Below, in pieces: positions 19,059 through 27,314 of a stretch of DNA of 64,000 nucleotides; position 1 is the stretch's first letter; every line of letters starts with the position of its first letter. Source of the DNA: JBBDIK01 sp040880465 (GTDB taxonomy: Bacteria > Actinomycetota > UBA4738 > JBBDHU01); the NCBI GenBank assembly GCA_040880465.1, contig JBBDIK010000011.1, positions 124,001 through 188,000 on the forward strand, written 5' to 3'. The notes below the pieces were generated by a model. It searched no databases. It worked only from the letters and a program-made list of their open reading frames with translations, and had not been told where the DNA came from. The position numbers were made by a program, and so were the translations under genes.

Positions 19059-20030
19059 TCAGGTAGGCCGGGCCTCGCGGCCGGACCTTCGGAGCGAGAG
19101 GCCGATGAGCGCCTCCATCACCGCGCGGTTCGCCAGCAGCGCGGTGATGTCCGCGTTGTCATAAGGCGGAGAAACCTCAACGACCTCCATGCCGGCGATC
19201 GGAAGGTCCGTGCAGATCCGCCGGACGGCGCTCAGCAGTTCCCTCCCTTGCAGTCCTCCGGGCTCGGGCGTTCCCGTTCCCGGTGCGAACGCCGGATCGG
19301 CAACGTCGATATCCACGGACAGGAACACGTGCGGCACCTCACTCATCTCCGAGATCGTGTCGTCGATCACCGCTTCGACGCCGCGCTCGTAGATCTCCTG
19401 CATCAGGTGCCAGCGGAAGCCCTGCTCCTTCGCCCATTCGAAGTCCGAGGGCGGAGGCCAGTATCCGCGCAGCCCGACCTGCACGATGTGCTCGCCCTTG
19501 ATCGAGCCCTCGTCGACCAGGAACCGAAGGGGGGTTCCGTGGTTCAGATACCCCTCCTCCCACGCATCGTCGGCGTGGGAATCGAAGTGGATGAGACCGA
19601 CCGCCTCCGGAGCGTGGTGCGCTGCCACGGCTCCCACGTCCGGGTGCGCGATGGAGTGGTCCCCCCCCAGCACGATCGGCACCGCGCCCGCGGCGCACAC
19701 CCCGAGCACCATCTCGCGCAGCGCGGCGTGCGTCTCGGCCGGGTAGCCGGGGTTCGGCACGACGTCGCCGTGATCGACGACGTTCAAGATCTCGAACGGA
19801 TCTACGCCCGCGTGCAGCGCCGGCCATCCGGGTCCCGAGAGGTAATCCGACTGCCGGATCGCCCGCGGGCCGTAGCGGGCGCCGGGCCGGTTCGTGACGA
19901 ACTCGTCGATCGGGGCGCCGACGATGGCGACGTCGACCCCGGCGAGTTCCGCGGGATCCAGGACCAGCGGCCGGCGGCAGAAGGTTGGAACGCCGCTGTA
20001 GGCGGGCTCAAAGGGTCGGTTGACGTTCAT
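19059..20030 (-). CDS. Ureohydrolase of the agmatinase/guanidinobutyrase family
   Basis: The 323-residue enzyme carries all metal-ligand motifs of the arginase superfamily: GGDHS at 122-126, FDSHAD at 149-154 and SVDIDVADP beginning at 239, followed by the conserved GTGTPEPGGL. It should hydrolyse a guanidino compound to urea and an amine. Agmatine is the common substrate, but guanidinobutyrate or guanidinopropionate cannot be excluded. Its start overlaps the 3' end of the wecA-like gene by 23 bases, so translation is probably coupled. A polyamine importer lies downstream. Confidence 0.85.
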   Translation of the reverse strand: MNVNRPFEPAYSGVPTFCRRPLVLDPAELAGVDVAIVGAPIDEFVTNRPGARYGPRAIRQSDYLSGPGWPALHAGVDPFEILNVVDHGDVVPNPGYPAETHAALREMVLGVCAAGAVPIVLGGDHSIAHPDVGAVAAHHAPEAVGLIHFDSHADDAWEEGYLNHGTPLRFLVDEGSIKGEHIVQVGLRGYWPPPSDFEWAKEQGFRWHLMQEIYERGVEAVIDDTISEMSEVPHVFLSVDIDVADPAFAPGTGTPEPGGLQGRELLSAVRRICTDLPIAGMEVVEVSPPYDNADITALLANRAVMEALIGLSLRRSGREARPT

Positions 20031-21195
20031 CGAGCGGATCAGTCTCCTCGCGCTTCTCGCCCGATGGTACCCGGCGCCGGCGCCTCCGGCCCGGCGTGTG
20101 CTTGCCCCGGCCGTTGCCCCACACGAGGTGCGGGATGAACGTCGCGGCGAAGATGGCCAGCGCCGCGAGGACGATCAGGGAGACCCAGAAGCGGCCGTCG
20201 ATGAACGCGACCGCCAGGGCACATCCGGAGATCAGGGCGCTCCACAGGTACATCAGCAGCACGGCTTGCCGCTGGGAGTGCCCGATCTCGAGCAGCCGGT
20301 GGTGGATGTGCTCCTTGTCCGCGTGCCCCAGCGAGCGGCCCTTCCGGACGCGACGCATGATCGCCAGTATCACGTCGAGGAACGGGATCGCCAGCACCAG
20401 TAGCGGTAGCAGGATCGGGATCGAGAACACCGCCACGTCGCCGCCGCTCGGCGGGTAGGGGTTCCTCCCGACGCCGGCGATCGTCGCGACCGCCAGCAGC
20501 AGCCCAAGCGGCATCGCGCCCGAGTCCCCCATGAAGATCTTCGCCGGGTTGAAGTTCCACGGAAGGAATCCGATGCATGCTCCAGCGGTCGCCGCGCAGA
20601 TCAGCGCGGCCGACGACGCGCCACCGTAGAGCGTCGGCCCTCGGTAGACGAACAGGAAGAACGCGATGGCAGCGATCGCCGTCATCCCGGCCGCCAGCCC
20701 GTCCAACCCGTCGATGAAGTTGACCGCGTTCATCATCGCGACCATCCAGACGATCGTCGCGAGCACCGCCATGTCCGGCGACAGCGTCAGGATCCCCTGC
20801 GTCGGGAACCAGAAATACAGAACCTGTACGCCGAGCAACACCAGCAGTCCAGCCGTCAGGATCTGCCACGTGAGCTTGCCGAGTACCGAGGCATGGCGGA
20901 TGTCGTCGTAGGCCCCGACGAAGAAGATCGCGACGGCCCCGACCAGCGCCGCGATCGGCTCTGAAGAGAACCGGAAGAGCTCGCGGAACTGCGGCAAAAG
21001 GAACGCGAGCCCGATCCCGACCGCCACCCCGAGGACGATGGCACCCCCGCCGAGCAGCGGGGTGTCCTGCGCATGGACCTTGCGGTCGCTGGGATGGTCG
21101 ATGGCCCCGATCCTGATGGCAACCCGCCTGGCCAGTGGGGTCGTCGCGAACGCCACCAGCGCGCTCGCGCCGAAGACCAGCAGGTACGGGATCAC
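20008..21195 (-). CDS. Undecaprenyl-phosphate sugar-1-phosphate transferase (WecA/TagO/Rfe type)
   Basis: This polytopic membrane enzyme of 395 residues transfers a sugar-1-phosphate, typically GlcNAc-1-P, to undecaprenyl phosphate and starts synthesis of a cell-surface polymer. It shows GAYDDIRH, FIDGLDGLAAG, FMGDSGAMPLG and the cytoplasmic HIHHRLL motif of the MraY/WecA family over about ten membrane segments. The C-terminal tail is very basic. A gene of this type (rfe) precedes atpI in Mycobacterium; here the amine-related genes separate it from the atp operon. The start is GTG. Confidence 0.9.
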   Translation of the reverse strand: MIPYLLVFGASALVAFATTPLARRVAIRIGAIDHPSDRKVHAQDTPLLGGGAIVLGVAVGIGLAFLLPQFRELFRFSSEPIAALVGAVAIFFVGAYDDIRHASVLGKLTWQILTAGLLVLLGVQVLYFWFPTQGILTLSPDMAVLATIVWMVAMMNAVNFIDGLDGLAAGMTAIAAIAFFLFVYRGPTLYGGASSAALICAATAGACIGFLPWNFNPAKIFMGDSGAMPLGLLLAVATIAGVGRNPYPPSGGDVAVFSIPILLPLLVLAIPFLDVILAIMRRVRKGRSLGHADKEHIHHRLLEIGHSQRQAVLLMYLWSALISGCALAVAFIDGRFWVSLIVLAALAIFAATFIPHLVWGNGRGKHTPGRRRRRRVPSGEKREETDPLDERQPTL

Positions 21196-21216
21196 GGAAC
21201 TACCTTCCCCTCAACG

Positions 21217-21255
21217 GAGAGGCCACCGACCTATCCTAGAGGGCGGTGGCCTCTC
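21217..21255. terminator. Strong 12-bp hairpin after glyA
   Basis: GAGAGGCCACCG and CGGTGGCCTCTC form a perfect 12-bp stem around a 15-nt loop, between the glyA stop and the start of the wecA-like gene. There is no U-tract downstream on the minus strand. It may end or attenuate the prfA-glyA transcript. Confidence 0.5.
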
Positions 21256-21291
21256 GCGGAAAACCCGGGTCGGCCTCGAGCCGCAACGACC

Positions 21292-22563
21292 CTACGGGTA
21301 GGCCGGGTACTGCGACACCAGGTCGAGCACGCGTTCGCTCAGGTTCTTCTTGATGACCTCGTCCTCGATGTTCTTTGAGGCCTCGCCGATGATGTGGCCG
21401 ATCTCGGCGAGCTGATCCGGTCCCATCCCCCACGTGCAGGGACCCGGAGACCCGACGCGGATGCCGCTCGGCTTCAGCGGTGGCGCGGGATCGAACGGAA
21501 CCTGATTCTTGTTGATCGCGATCCCGATCTCGTCGCAAACAGCCTCGACGGCCGGGCCGTCCAAGCCCTCGGCGACCGTCCGGGCATCTGCCAGGACGAG
21601 GTGCGAGTCCGTACCGCCGGATACGACCCGGAAACCCTCCTCGCCCAGCGCCTCCGCCAGCGCTCGGGCCGACGCGACGACGCGGGTCGCGTACTCCTTG
21701 AACTCCGGCTGCGCCGCCTCCTTGAACGCGACGGCCTTGCCCGCGATCACGTGTTCGAGCGGTCCACCCTGGAACATCGGGAACACGGCCGAGTCGATCT
21801 TCTTCGCGTACTCCGACCGGCACAGGATGGCCGCGCCCCTGGGCCCCCGCAACGCCTTGTGCGTCGTGAACGTCACGACGTCGGCGTGAGGCACCGGGTT
21901 CGGATAGGCATCGCCGGCCACCAGGCCGATGAAGTGCGAGGCATCGACCATGAACAGCGCACCGACCTCGTCGGCGATGGTCCGGAACGCGGCGAAGTCG
22001 ATCGAGCGCGGATAGGCGGTGTAGCCCGCCATCAGGATCTTCGGCTTCTCCTTGATCGCCAGATCCCGGATGTGGTCCATGTCCAGCTGCTCGGTCTCCT
22101 TGTCGACCTCGTACTGGATGAAGTTGAACCACATGCCGGAGAAGTTGGCCGGGTGGCCATGGGTGAGGTGCCCACCTTGCGCGAGCGCCAGACCCAGAAC
22201 CTTGTCGTCCGGGTTCTTGGGCTCGAGGAACGCGCCGTAGACCGCCAGGTTCGCGACGGCACCGGAGTGCGGCTGCACGTTCGCGTGCTCGGCACCGAAC
22301 AGGGACTTCGCCCGCTCGATCGCCAGGTTCTCGACCACGTCGACGTTCGCACACCCGCCGTAGTAGCGCCGGCCGGGGTAGCCCTCGGCGTACTTGTTGG
22401 TCAACGTCGACCCGAGCGCCGCCAGTACAGACGGGCTCGCGTAGTTCTCGGACGCGATCAATCGGATCTCGTTGCGCTCGCGCTGGAGTTCGTTGTAGAT
22501 CGCCTCGGCGATCTCGGGGTCGGTCGACTGCAGCGCTTCCCAGGAACCCGCGTAATCCCTCAT
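21292..22563 (-). CDS. glyA: Serine hydroxymethyltransferase
   Basis: GlyA converts serine and tetrahydrofolate to glycine and methylene-tetrahydrofolate, the main one-carbon source. The 423-residue enzyme has its PLP lysine at 236 in VTFTTHKALRGPRG and the conserved HLTHG at 132-136. The ATG at 22563 overlaps the last base of rpiB (TGATG) and follows GAGGAG. The frame is open far upstream through rpiB only because of high GC. The order phosphatase-rpiB-glyA matches Bacillus. Confidence 0.97.
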   Translation of the reverse strand: MRDYAGSWEALQSTDPEIAEAIYNELQRERNEIRLIASENYASPSVLAALGSTLTNKYAEGYPGRRYYGGCANVDVVENLAIERAKSLFGAEHANVQPHSGAVANLAVYGAFLEPKNPDDKVLGLALAQGGHLTHGHPANFSGMWFNFIQYEVDKETEQLDMDHIRDLAIKEKPKILMAGYTAYPRSIDFAAFRTIADEVGALFMVDASHFIGLVAGDAYPNPVPHADVVTFTTHKALRGPRGAAILCRSEYAKKIDSAVFPMFQGGPLEHVIAGKAVAFKEAAQPEFKEYATRVVASARALAEALGEEGFRVVSGGTDSHLVLADARTVAEGLDGPAVEAVCDEIGIAINKNQVPFDPAPPLKPSGIRVGSPGPCTWGMGPDQLAEIGHIIGEASKNIEDEVIKKNLSERVLDLVSQYPAYP

Positions 22564-23012
22564 CACAGCTCTCCTCGTTCGATCTCGGTCAGTTGTTCCA
22601 CACGGCGGACGTGCCGTCCGCCCTCGAACTCCGTCTCCAGCCAGACCTCGAGGATCTCTCGGGCCAGCTCCGGAGCCACGACGCGTGCCCCGAGACTGAG
22701 GACGTTCGAGTCGTTGTGCGATCTGGCGAACCGGGCCGTGTACAGGTCGTTGCACAGCGCGGCGCGGACGCCCGGGACCTTGTTGGCAGACATCTGTTCG
22801 CCGTTTCCGGACCCGCCCAGAACGATACCGCGGTCGGCCTGCCCGTCGGCAACCACGTGCCCGACCTTGGCGCAATAGATGGGATAGTCCACCGACACGG
22901 TGCCCGAATCGGTGCCCTGGTCCAGGACCTCGTGGCCCAATTCGGTCAGCGCGCTCTTCATGATCTCCTTGAGGTCGAACCCCGCGTGGTCGGATCCGAT
23001 CGCGACCCTCAC
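22563..23012 (-). CDS. rpiB: Ribose-5-phosphate isomerase B
   Basis: RpiB interconverts ribose-5-phosphate and ribulose-5-phosphate in the pentose phosphate pathway. The 149-residue protein starts with GTG (VRVAIGSDHAG), overlapping the phosphatase stop as GTGA. It carries GGSGNGEQ in place of the catalytic-Cys version of the family, which is the mycobacterial arrangement where a Glu acts as base. Two other pentose-pathway-type genes are in the window, a transaldolase and 6-phosphogluconolactonase. Confidence 0.94.
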   Translation of the reverse strand: MRVAIGSDHAGFDLKEIMKSALTELGHEVLDQGTDSGTVSVDYPIYCAKVGHVVADGQADRGIVLGGSGNGEQMSANKVPGVRAALCNDLYTARFARSHNDSNVLSLGARVVAPELAREILEVWLETEFEGGRHVRRVEQLTEIERGEL

Positions 23013-23614
23013 GACTGCTCCTCCCCCGCCCGCGCGTCCGTCGCGACCGACGCTCCTTCGCTGTGGCCGTAGAGACCGGTCGCGAGACGCTCGGACCACT
23101 CGTCGATCTCCCAGGCGACCGCGCGGTACGTCTCCAGCGACATCCCCAGGGGGTCCACCACATCCTCGTCCGTCGGGATCCCATGGAAACCGCTTCGGCG
23201 CAGCTCGGAGGCCGCGGCGATGCGCTCCCCCAAGGCGGTGTCCGGCGTCGCAGGTGGCAGCTCCTCTAGAACGCGGACAAGTTCCTTCAGGGTGAACACC
23301 TTCCGGCCGGCATCTGCGGTCACGACACCGGCGGCATCGCGATGCTCGACGCACATCCCGATCACGACATCGGCCGCTGCGACGTGCCCGGGTTCGAGCC
23401 GCCGGGCCCGGTGAGCGCTGATGTCGACCTCGCGCTCGGCCGCGACCTCGACGGATTCGGGCATCGCCGGCGAACCCTCCCACCCGATCGTCCCGGTGGA
23501 CGAGACCTCGGGGGCATCGGCACCGAGGCGCTCGTCGAGGCGCAGCCGGAGGAACCCCTCCGCCAGCGGCGAGCGGCAGATGTTCCCGGTACAGACGATG
23601 AGGATGGGGGTCAT
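23009..23614 (-). CDS. Low-molecular-weight protein-tyrosine-phosphatase family protein
   Basis: The 201-residue protein has the phosphate loop CTGNICRS at residues 8-15 and the general-acid Asp in DPLG near 171. Its position between tsaC and rpiB corresponds to the arginine phosphatase YwlE of Bacillus. However, the loop has Ile where YwlE has the Thr reported to confer phospho-arginine specificity, so tyrosine-phosphatase-type activity is more likely. It is about 50 residues longer than classic family members. The start MTPILIVCTG is chosen on homology. Confidence 0.82.
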   Translation of the reverse strand: MTPILIVCTGNICRSPLAEGFLRLRLDERLGADAPEVSSTGTIGWEGSPAMPESVEVAAEREVDISAHRARRLEPGHVAAADVVIGMCVEHRDAAGVVTADAGRKVFTLKELVRVLEELPPATPDTALGERIAAASELRRSGFHGIPTDEDVVDPLGMSLETYRAVAWEIDEWSERLATGLYGHSEGASVATDARAGEEQS

Positions 23615-23709
23615 GGGCAGGTCCGGTCGAACTCGGGTTCGGGTTCGGGAGTCTATCAACGGGCAGGCACGCGATGCGCAGACGCGCGACCGGCAGGACC
23701 CTGGCGACC

Positions 23710-24300
23710 TCAGGCCAGTGCGCGGGCGAGGTCGGCTTCGGTGACCGAGCCCGCGCGCAGGATCGCGAGCTCCGGTCTGGTCAGGTCGACGACCGTCGAG
23801 GCGAGCGACGGGAGAGGCTCATCCTCGCAGAGGTAGACGTCCACGAGGTCCCCGAAGACCGCGACCAGCTCATCGCAGGTCGTCCCAACCGGGCTGCCGG
23901 AGCGGTTCGCGCTGCTGATCGCGAGCGGCCCGGTCCCCAGCGTCACCGCCCGTGCGAGCCGATGGCCCGGGATACGAAGACCGATCGTGTCGGAGTTGCC
24001 CCCGAGGGCCCAGTCGCGACTCTCCTCGGTCCGCGGCAGGACCATCGTGAGGGCTCCCGGCCAGAAGGCGCGCGCCAGCAGTTCGGCCCGATCGTCGAAG
24101 ACGGCGAGACGCAGCGCAGCGCCGGTCGTCGGCGCGAATACGGGCAGCTCGGCGTCGGATAACCTTCCCTTGGCCGCGAACAGCCGCGCCGTCGCCTCCG
24201 GATCGTCCGCCCGGGTTCCGATGCCGTAGACCGTGTCGGTCGGTAGCACGACGAGTCTGCCCGCCCGCACCGCACGGACCGCATCATCGAGTCCGCTCAT
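23710..24300 (-). CDS. tsaC: L-threonylcarbamoyladenylate synthase (Sua5/YrdC family)
   Basis: TsaC makes threonylcarbamoyl-AMP from threonine, bicarbonate and ATP for the t6A modification of ANN-decoding tRNAs. The 196-residue protein contains the YrdC core: PTDTVYGIG near the start, FAAKGR with the conserved Lys and Arg at about 41-46, and the SSANRSG loop. It lacks the extra Sua5 C-terminal domain. It starts seven bases after prmC, an order shared with Mycobacterium and Bacillus. Confidence 0.92.
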   Translation of the reverse strand: MSGLDDAVRAVRAGRLVVLPTDTVYGIGTRADDPEATARLFAAKGRLSDAELPVFAPTTGAALRLAVFDDRAELLARAFWPGALTMVLPRTEESRDWALGGNSDTIGLRIPGHRLARAVTLGTGPLAISSANRSGSPVGTTCDELVAVFGDLVDVYLCEDEPLPSLASTVVDLTRPELAILRAGSVTEADLARALA

Positions 24301-24307
24301 CAGCAGG

Positions 24308-25138
24308 TCATCGCCTTCGGCCGCTCACGATCCGGTCTCGTCCTGCGAGATCTTGGGTCACGACAACGTCCTCGAACGCCTCCGCGAACAACCTGGCGAC
24401 GTCCGTCGCCTGATCCGCCCCGATCTCGACCACGAGCGCCGATCTTGCCCGCAGCCAGGCCGCCGCGCCTTCGATGAGCCGCGCGTAGGCGGGCAGGCCG
24501 CCGACGAGCGCGTCCACCGGATCCGCCTTCACCTCCGGTGGCAGGTCGAGGTACTCGTCCGGCGTGACGTACGGCGGATTGCCGGCGATCAGGTCCACGC
24601 GACCAGCGAGATCCTGAGGAAGAGCTTCGAACAGGTCGCCTTCGTGGATGGTGATCTCCAGCCGCAGCCGGTCGGCGTTGTCCGCGGACAACGCGCATGC
24701 CTCCGCCGAGACGTCCGTCGCGAACACGGTGGCTTCCGGACGCTCGCTCTTGATCGCCAGGGCGATCGCGCCCGTTCCCGTCCCCACGTCGACGACGACC
24801 GGGTCGGCGATATCCTCGAGCGCCCCGAGTGCCACATCGACCAACACCTCCGTCTCGGGCCGGGGAACGAACACACCGGCACGCACCTCAAGCGTCAGCG
24901 CGCGGAACGGCTGGTCGCCCGTCAGATGCTGCACCGGAACCCCCGTGCAGCGCTGGCAGAGCGCACGCCCGTAGGAACGGGCCTCGACGGACGTTAGTGC
25001 TTCCCCGCGCGAGTAGATGCCCGCGCGGTCTGTGCCCAGCACCTTGGTCATCAGGATCTCGGCCGAGGAACGTGCATCCTCGACCCCGTGTCGTTGGAGA
25101 TACTCGGTCCCACGGGCGACGACGTCCGAGGGACGCAC
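24308..25138 (-). CDS. prmC: Release factor glutamine N5-methyltransferase
   Basis: PrmC methylates the Gln of the GGQ motif in release factors. The 276-residue protein has the N-terminal helical substrate-binding domain, VPRPETE at 91-97, SAM motif VDVGTGTGAIALAI at 117-130 and the catalytic NPPY at 187-190. The GTG start lies one base after the stop of prfA, whose product is its substrate. Confidence 0.95.
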   Translation of the reverse strand: MRPSDVVARGTEYLQRHGVEDARSSAEILMTKVLGTDRAGIYSRGEALTSVEARSYGRALCQRCTGVPVQHLTGDQPFRALTLEVRAGVFVPRPETEVLVDVALGALEDIADPVVVDVGTGTGAIALAIKSERPEATVFATDVSAEACALSADNADRLRLEITIHEGDLFEALPQDLAGRVDLIAGNPPYVTPDEYLDLPPEVKADPVDALVGGLPAYARLIEGAAAWLRARSALVVEIGADQATDVARLFAEAFEDVVVTQDLAGRDRIVSGRRR

Positions 25139-25139
25139 G

Positions 25140-26231
25140 TCAGTCCCCGCCGTCGCCGGCGCCGTCGCCGGCGAGCTGCTCGGCCCGCTCCGCAGCCGTG
25201 AGCGCTTCGACGAACTCCTCGATCTCGCCGTCCAAGACCGCCGGCAGCTGATGCACCGTCATCTTCAGACGGTGGTCCGTGACGCGCCCCTCGGGGAAGT
25301 TGTACGTGCGGATCTTCTCGGAACGTTCGCCCGTCCCGACCTGCGAACGCCGCACCGACGCCTCCTTCTCGTGCGCCTCCTCCTGCTCCTTTGCGAGGAG
25401 CCGGGCGCGCAGGTAGCGCATCGCCTTGTCCTTGTTCTGGAGCTGCGAGCGCTCCTCGGTACAGACGACGACGATCCCGGTCGGCTTGTGGGTGATGCGG
25501 ACGGCCGAGTCGGTCGTGTTCACCGACTGGCCGCCGGGCCCGGTCCCGCGCATCACCTGGATCTCGATATCTTCACGAGGGATCTCGATCTCAACCTCTT
25601 CCGCCTCCGGGAGCACGGCAACGGTCGCGGTCGACGTGTGGATCCGTCCCTGCGATTCAGTCGTCGGAACGCGCTGGACCCGATGGACGCCGGCCTCGTG
25701 CTTGAGTTGCGAGAAGGCCCCCTTCCCGCGGATCTCGACCACGACCTCCTTGAACCCGCCCAGATCCGACTCCGAGGCCGAAAGCACGTCGGTCTTCCAG
25801 CGATGGCGCTCCGCGAATCTGCGGTAGAGCTCGAAGAGTTCGCCCGCCCACAGGGCCGCCTCCTGGCCTCCCGTGCCCGCCCGGATCTCCATCACGACGT
25901 CCTTGTCGTCGTTCGGGTCCTTCGGGACGAGCAGAGCCTCCAGCCGGCCCTTGAGTTCCACCGCCCGCGCGTCGGCAACCTCCGTCTCGTCGCGCGCGTA
26001 GGCAGCCAGGTCGGGATCGTCCTCCGCCGATCCCATCTCGCGCGCATCCGCGGCCTGCTGGATGGCGACCCGATACTCGCGATACGGCTCCACGATCTCG
26101 CGCAGCTCGGCGTATCGCTTACCCAGGTCCCGCATCCGGGCAGGGTCGGTCGCCGCTTCGGCTGAGGACATCTCGACCTCGAGTTCCTCGAAACGGGTCA
26201 CGATCTCGTCGAGTCGCTGTTCGATACCCAT
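25140..26231 (-). CDS. prfA: Peptide chain release factor 1
   Basis: RF1 reads UAA and UAG stop codons. The 363-residue protein carries GGQ at 233-235 and a P-x-T codon-recognition tripeptide (PTT, 189-191), which distinguishes it from RF2 (SPF). A second GGQ at 121-123 in domain 2 is a common family feature and not the catalytic site. The gene is followed immediately by prmC. Confidence 0.97.
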   Translation of the reverse strand: MGIEQRLDEIVTRFEELEVEMSSAEAATDPARMRDLGKRYAELREIVEPYREYRVAIQQAADAREMGSAEDDPDLAAYARDETEVADARAVELKGRLEALLVPKDPNDDKDVVMEIRAGTGGQEAALWAGELFELYRRFAERHRWKTDVLSASESDLGGFKEVVVEIRGKGAFSQLKHEAGVHRVQRVPTTESQGRIHTSTATVAVLPEAEEVEIEIPREDIEIQVMRGTGPGGQSVNTTDSAVRITHKPTGIVVVCTEERSQLQNKDKAMRYLRARLLAKEQEEAHEKEASVRRSQVGTGERSEKIRTYNFPEGRVTDHRLKMTVHQLPAVLDGEIEEFVEALTAAERAEQLAGDGAGDGGD

Positions 26232-26298
26232 AGAAGGATTATCCCGCCCCGGGGCGCAGGGCAGCAGTCAGAGGAGGAACGGGTGGATCACGACCGAG

Positions 26299-27210
26299 CT
26301 ACAGAGACCAGGGGTCGTCGCGGCGTTCGTCGGTCCGTTCGGTGATCGGGTCATTGTAGGTCGGGGCATCCAGGGGAAGGGGCGGCCGCGACTCCGGAGC
26401 CGGTTCCTCCCGGGGAACCTCCGGCTCCTCAACGGTGTCTGCCTCGTCGGCCGTCTCGAGCGGCGGGATGTCCGGCAACGAGAGGTCAACGTTCTCCTGA
26501 AGGTCGGCGACGTCGGCGTCCTTCGACCACAGCTCCTCAAGCTGATCCTCGCTGAAGAACTTCCTTCCGCTGCCCGGCAGGGGGGGCAACTCGCTCATCC
26601 CTTCGGGGGGCGACGCCACTTCCCCGAGGCTGCGGGCCATCTGGAGCATCCGTTCGCGCATGTGCTCCAGCTCTCCCATCAGAGCGTCGCGACGGGAGTG
26701 CAGGCCCGAGAGCAAGCGATCGGCCTCCTCCTTGGCCTTCGTGAGTTCCAGATCGGCTTCCCCACGGATACCTTCTGCTTTCTCCTGTGCATCGATGCGG
26801 ATCCGGTCGGCCTCCGCCCGAGCCTCCTGCGCCATGTCCGCAGACTGGCGCTGCGCGTTCGCCAGCAGTTCGTCGGACTTGGCCTCTGCGCTCCGCATCA
26901 CGTCGGCCATCTTCTCCGCGACCGCCTTGTACGGATCCTCCTCGACCACGGGCCGCCGCTCGGCTTCCTTGGCCCGATCGAGCGCAGCCTGCATCGCCGA
27001 ACGGGAATCGGATGCAGCTGCCAGGGCGGCCTGGGCTCGCGTCCGCGCCTCCTTGAGCTGCTCCTCCATGAGTTCGATCTGGTCGCCGATCTGCTTCAAG
27101 TAGTCCCGGACCTGATCGGGGTCGTAGCCGCGGCGGACCGACGCGAATTCACGCTTGCGGATCTGGTCCGCGCTGGGGACCACCGGAAGATCGAGCTCTG
27201 TGGACGACAT
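26299..27210 (-). CDS. DivIVA/Wag31-like coiled-coil protein
   Basis: DivIVA proteins mark curved membrane at poles and septa and organise growth in actinobacteria. Residues about 14-50 match the N-terminal lipid-binding domain (IRKREFASVRRGYDPDQVRDYL), and a long Ala/Glu/Arg coiled coil runs to about 205. The last 90 residues are acidic and Pro-rich. AGGAGG lies nine bases before the second ATG, so I start at MSSTELDLPV rather than MRRSSP. The gene replaces nothing in the known rho-prfA order, so it is an insertion there. Confidence 0.82.
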   Translation of the reverse strand: MSSTELDLPVVPSADQIRKREFASVRRGYDPDQVRDYLKQIGDQIELMEEQLKEARTRAQAALAAASDSRSAMQAALDRAKEAERRPVVEEDPYKAVAEKMADVMRSAEAKSDELLANAQRQSADMAQEARAEADRIRIDAQEKAEGIRGEADLELTKAKEEADRLLSGLHSRRDALMGELEHMRERMLQMARSLGEVASPPEGMSELPPLPGSGRKFFSEDQLEELWSKDADVADLQENVDLSLPDIPPLETADEADTVEEPEVPREEPAPESRPPLPLDAPTYNDPITERTDERRDDPWSL

Positions 27211-27246
27211 CGGGGAAGACCTCCTCATTTCGGGGGCGCACCTGCA

Positions 27247-27274
27247 ACTCTAGACGTGGAACACTGATTTTCAA
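27247..27274 (-). promoter_or_regulatory. Predicted promoter of the divIVA-like gene
   Basis: TTGAAA (27274-27269) and TAGAGT (27252-27247) are 16 bp apart on the minus strand, with the ATG 36 bases further on. Unlike most promoters here it would give a leader with an AGGAGG ribosome-binding site. Confidence 0.55.
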
Positions 27275-27314
27275 CGATTCTCGCCGATTCCGGTGTCGGA
27301 AGGTCGGCCGAGCC

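Noticed and set aside
22564..23184. N-terminal extension of glyA through rpiB
   Set aside because: The frame is open upstream of the glyA ATG, but the residues have no SHMT similarity and the DNA encodes RpiB in another frame. The GAGGAG site and the TGATG overlap fix the start at 22563.
23009..23614. Protein arginine phosphatase YwlE
   Set aside because: The gene order fits, but the phosphate loop has Ile instead of the specificity-determining Thr, so I call only the low-Mr phosphatase family.
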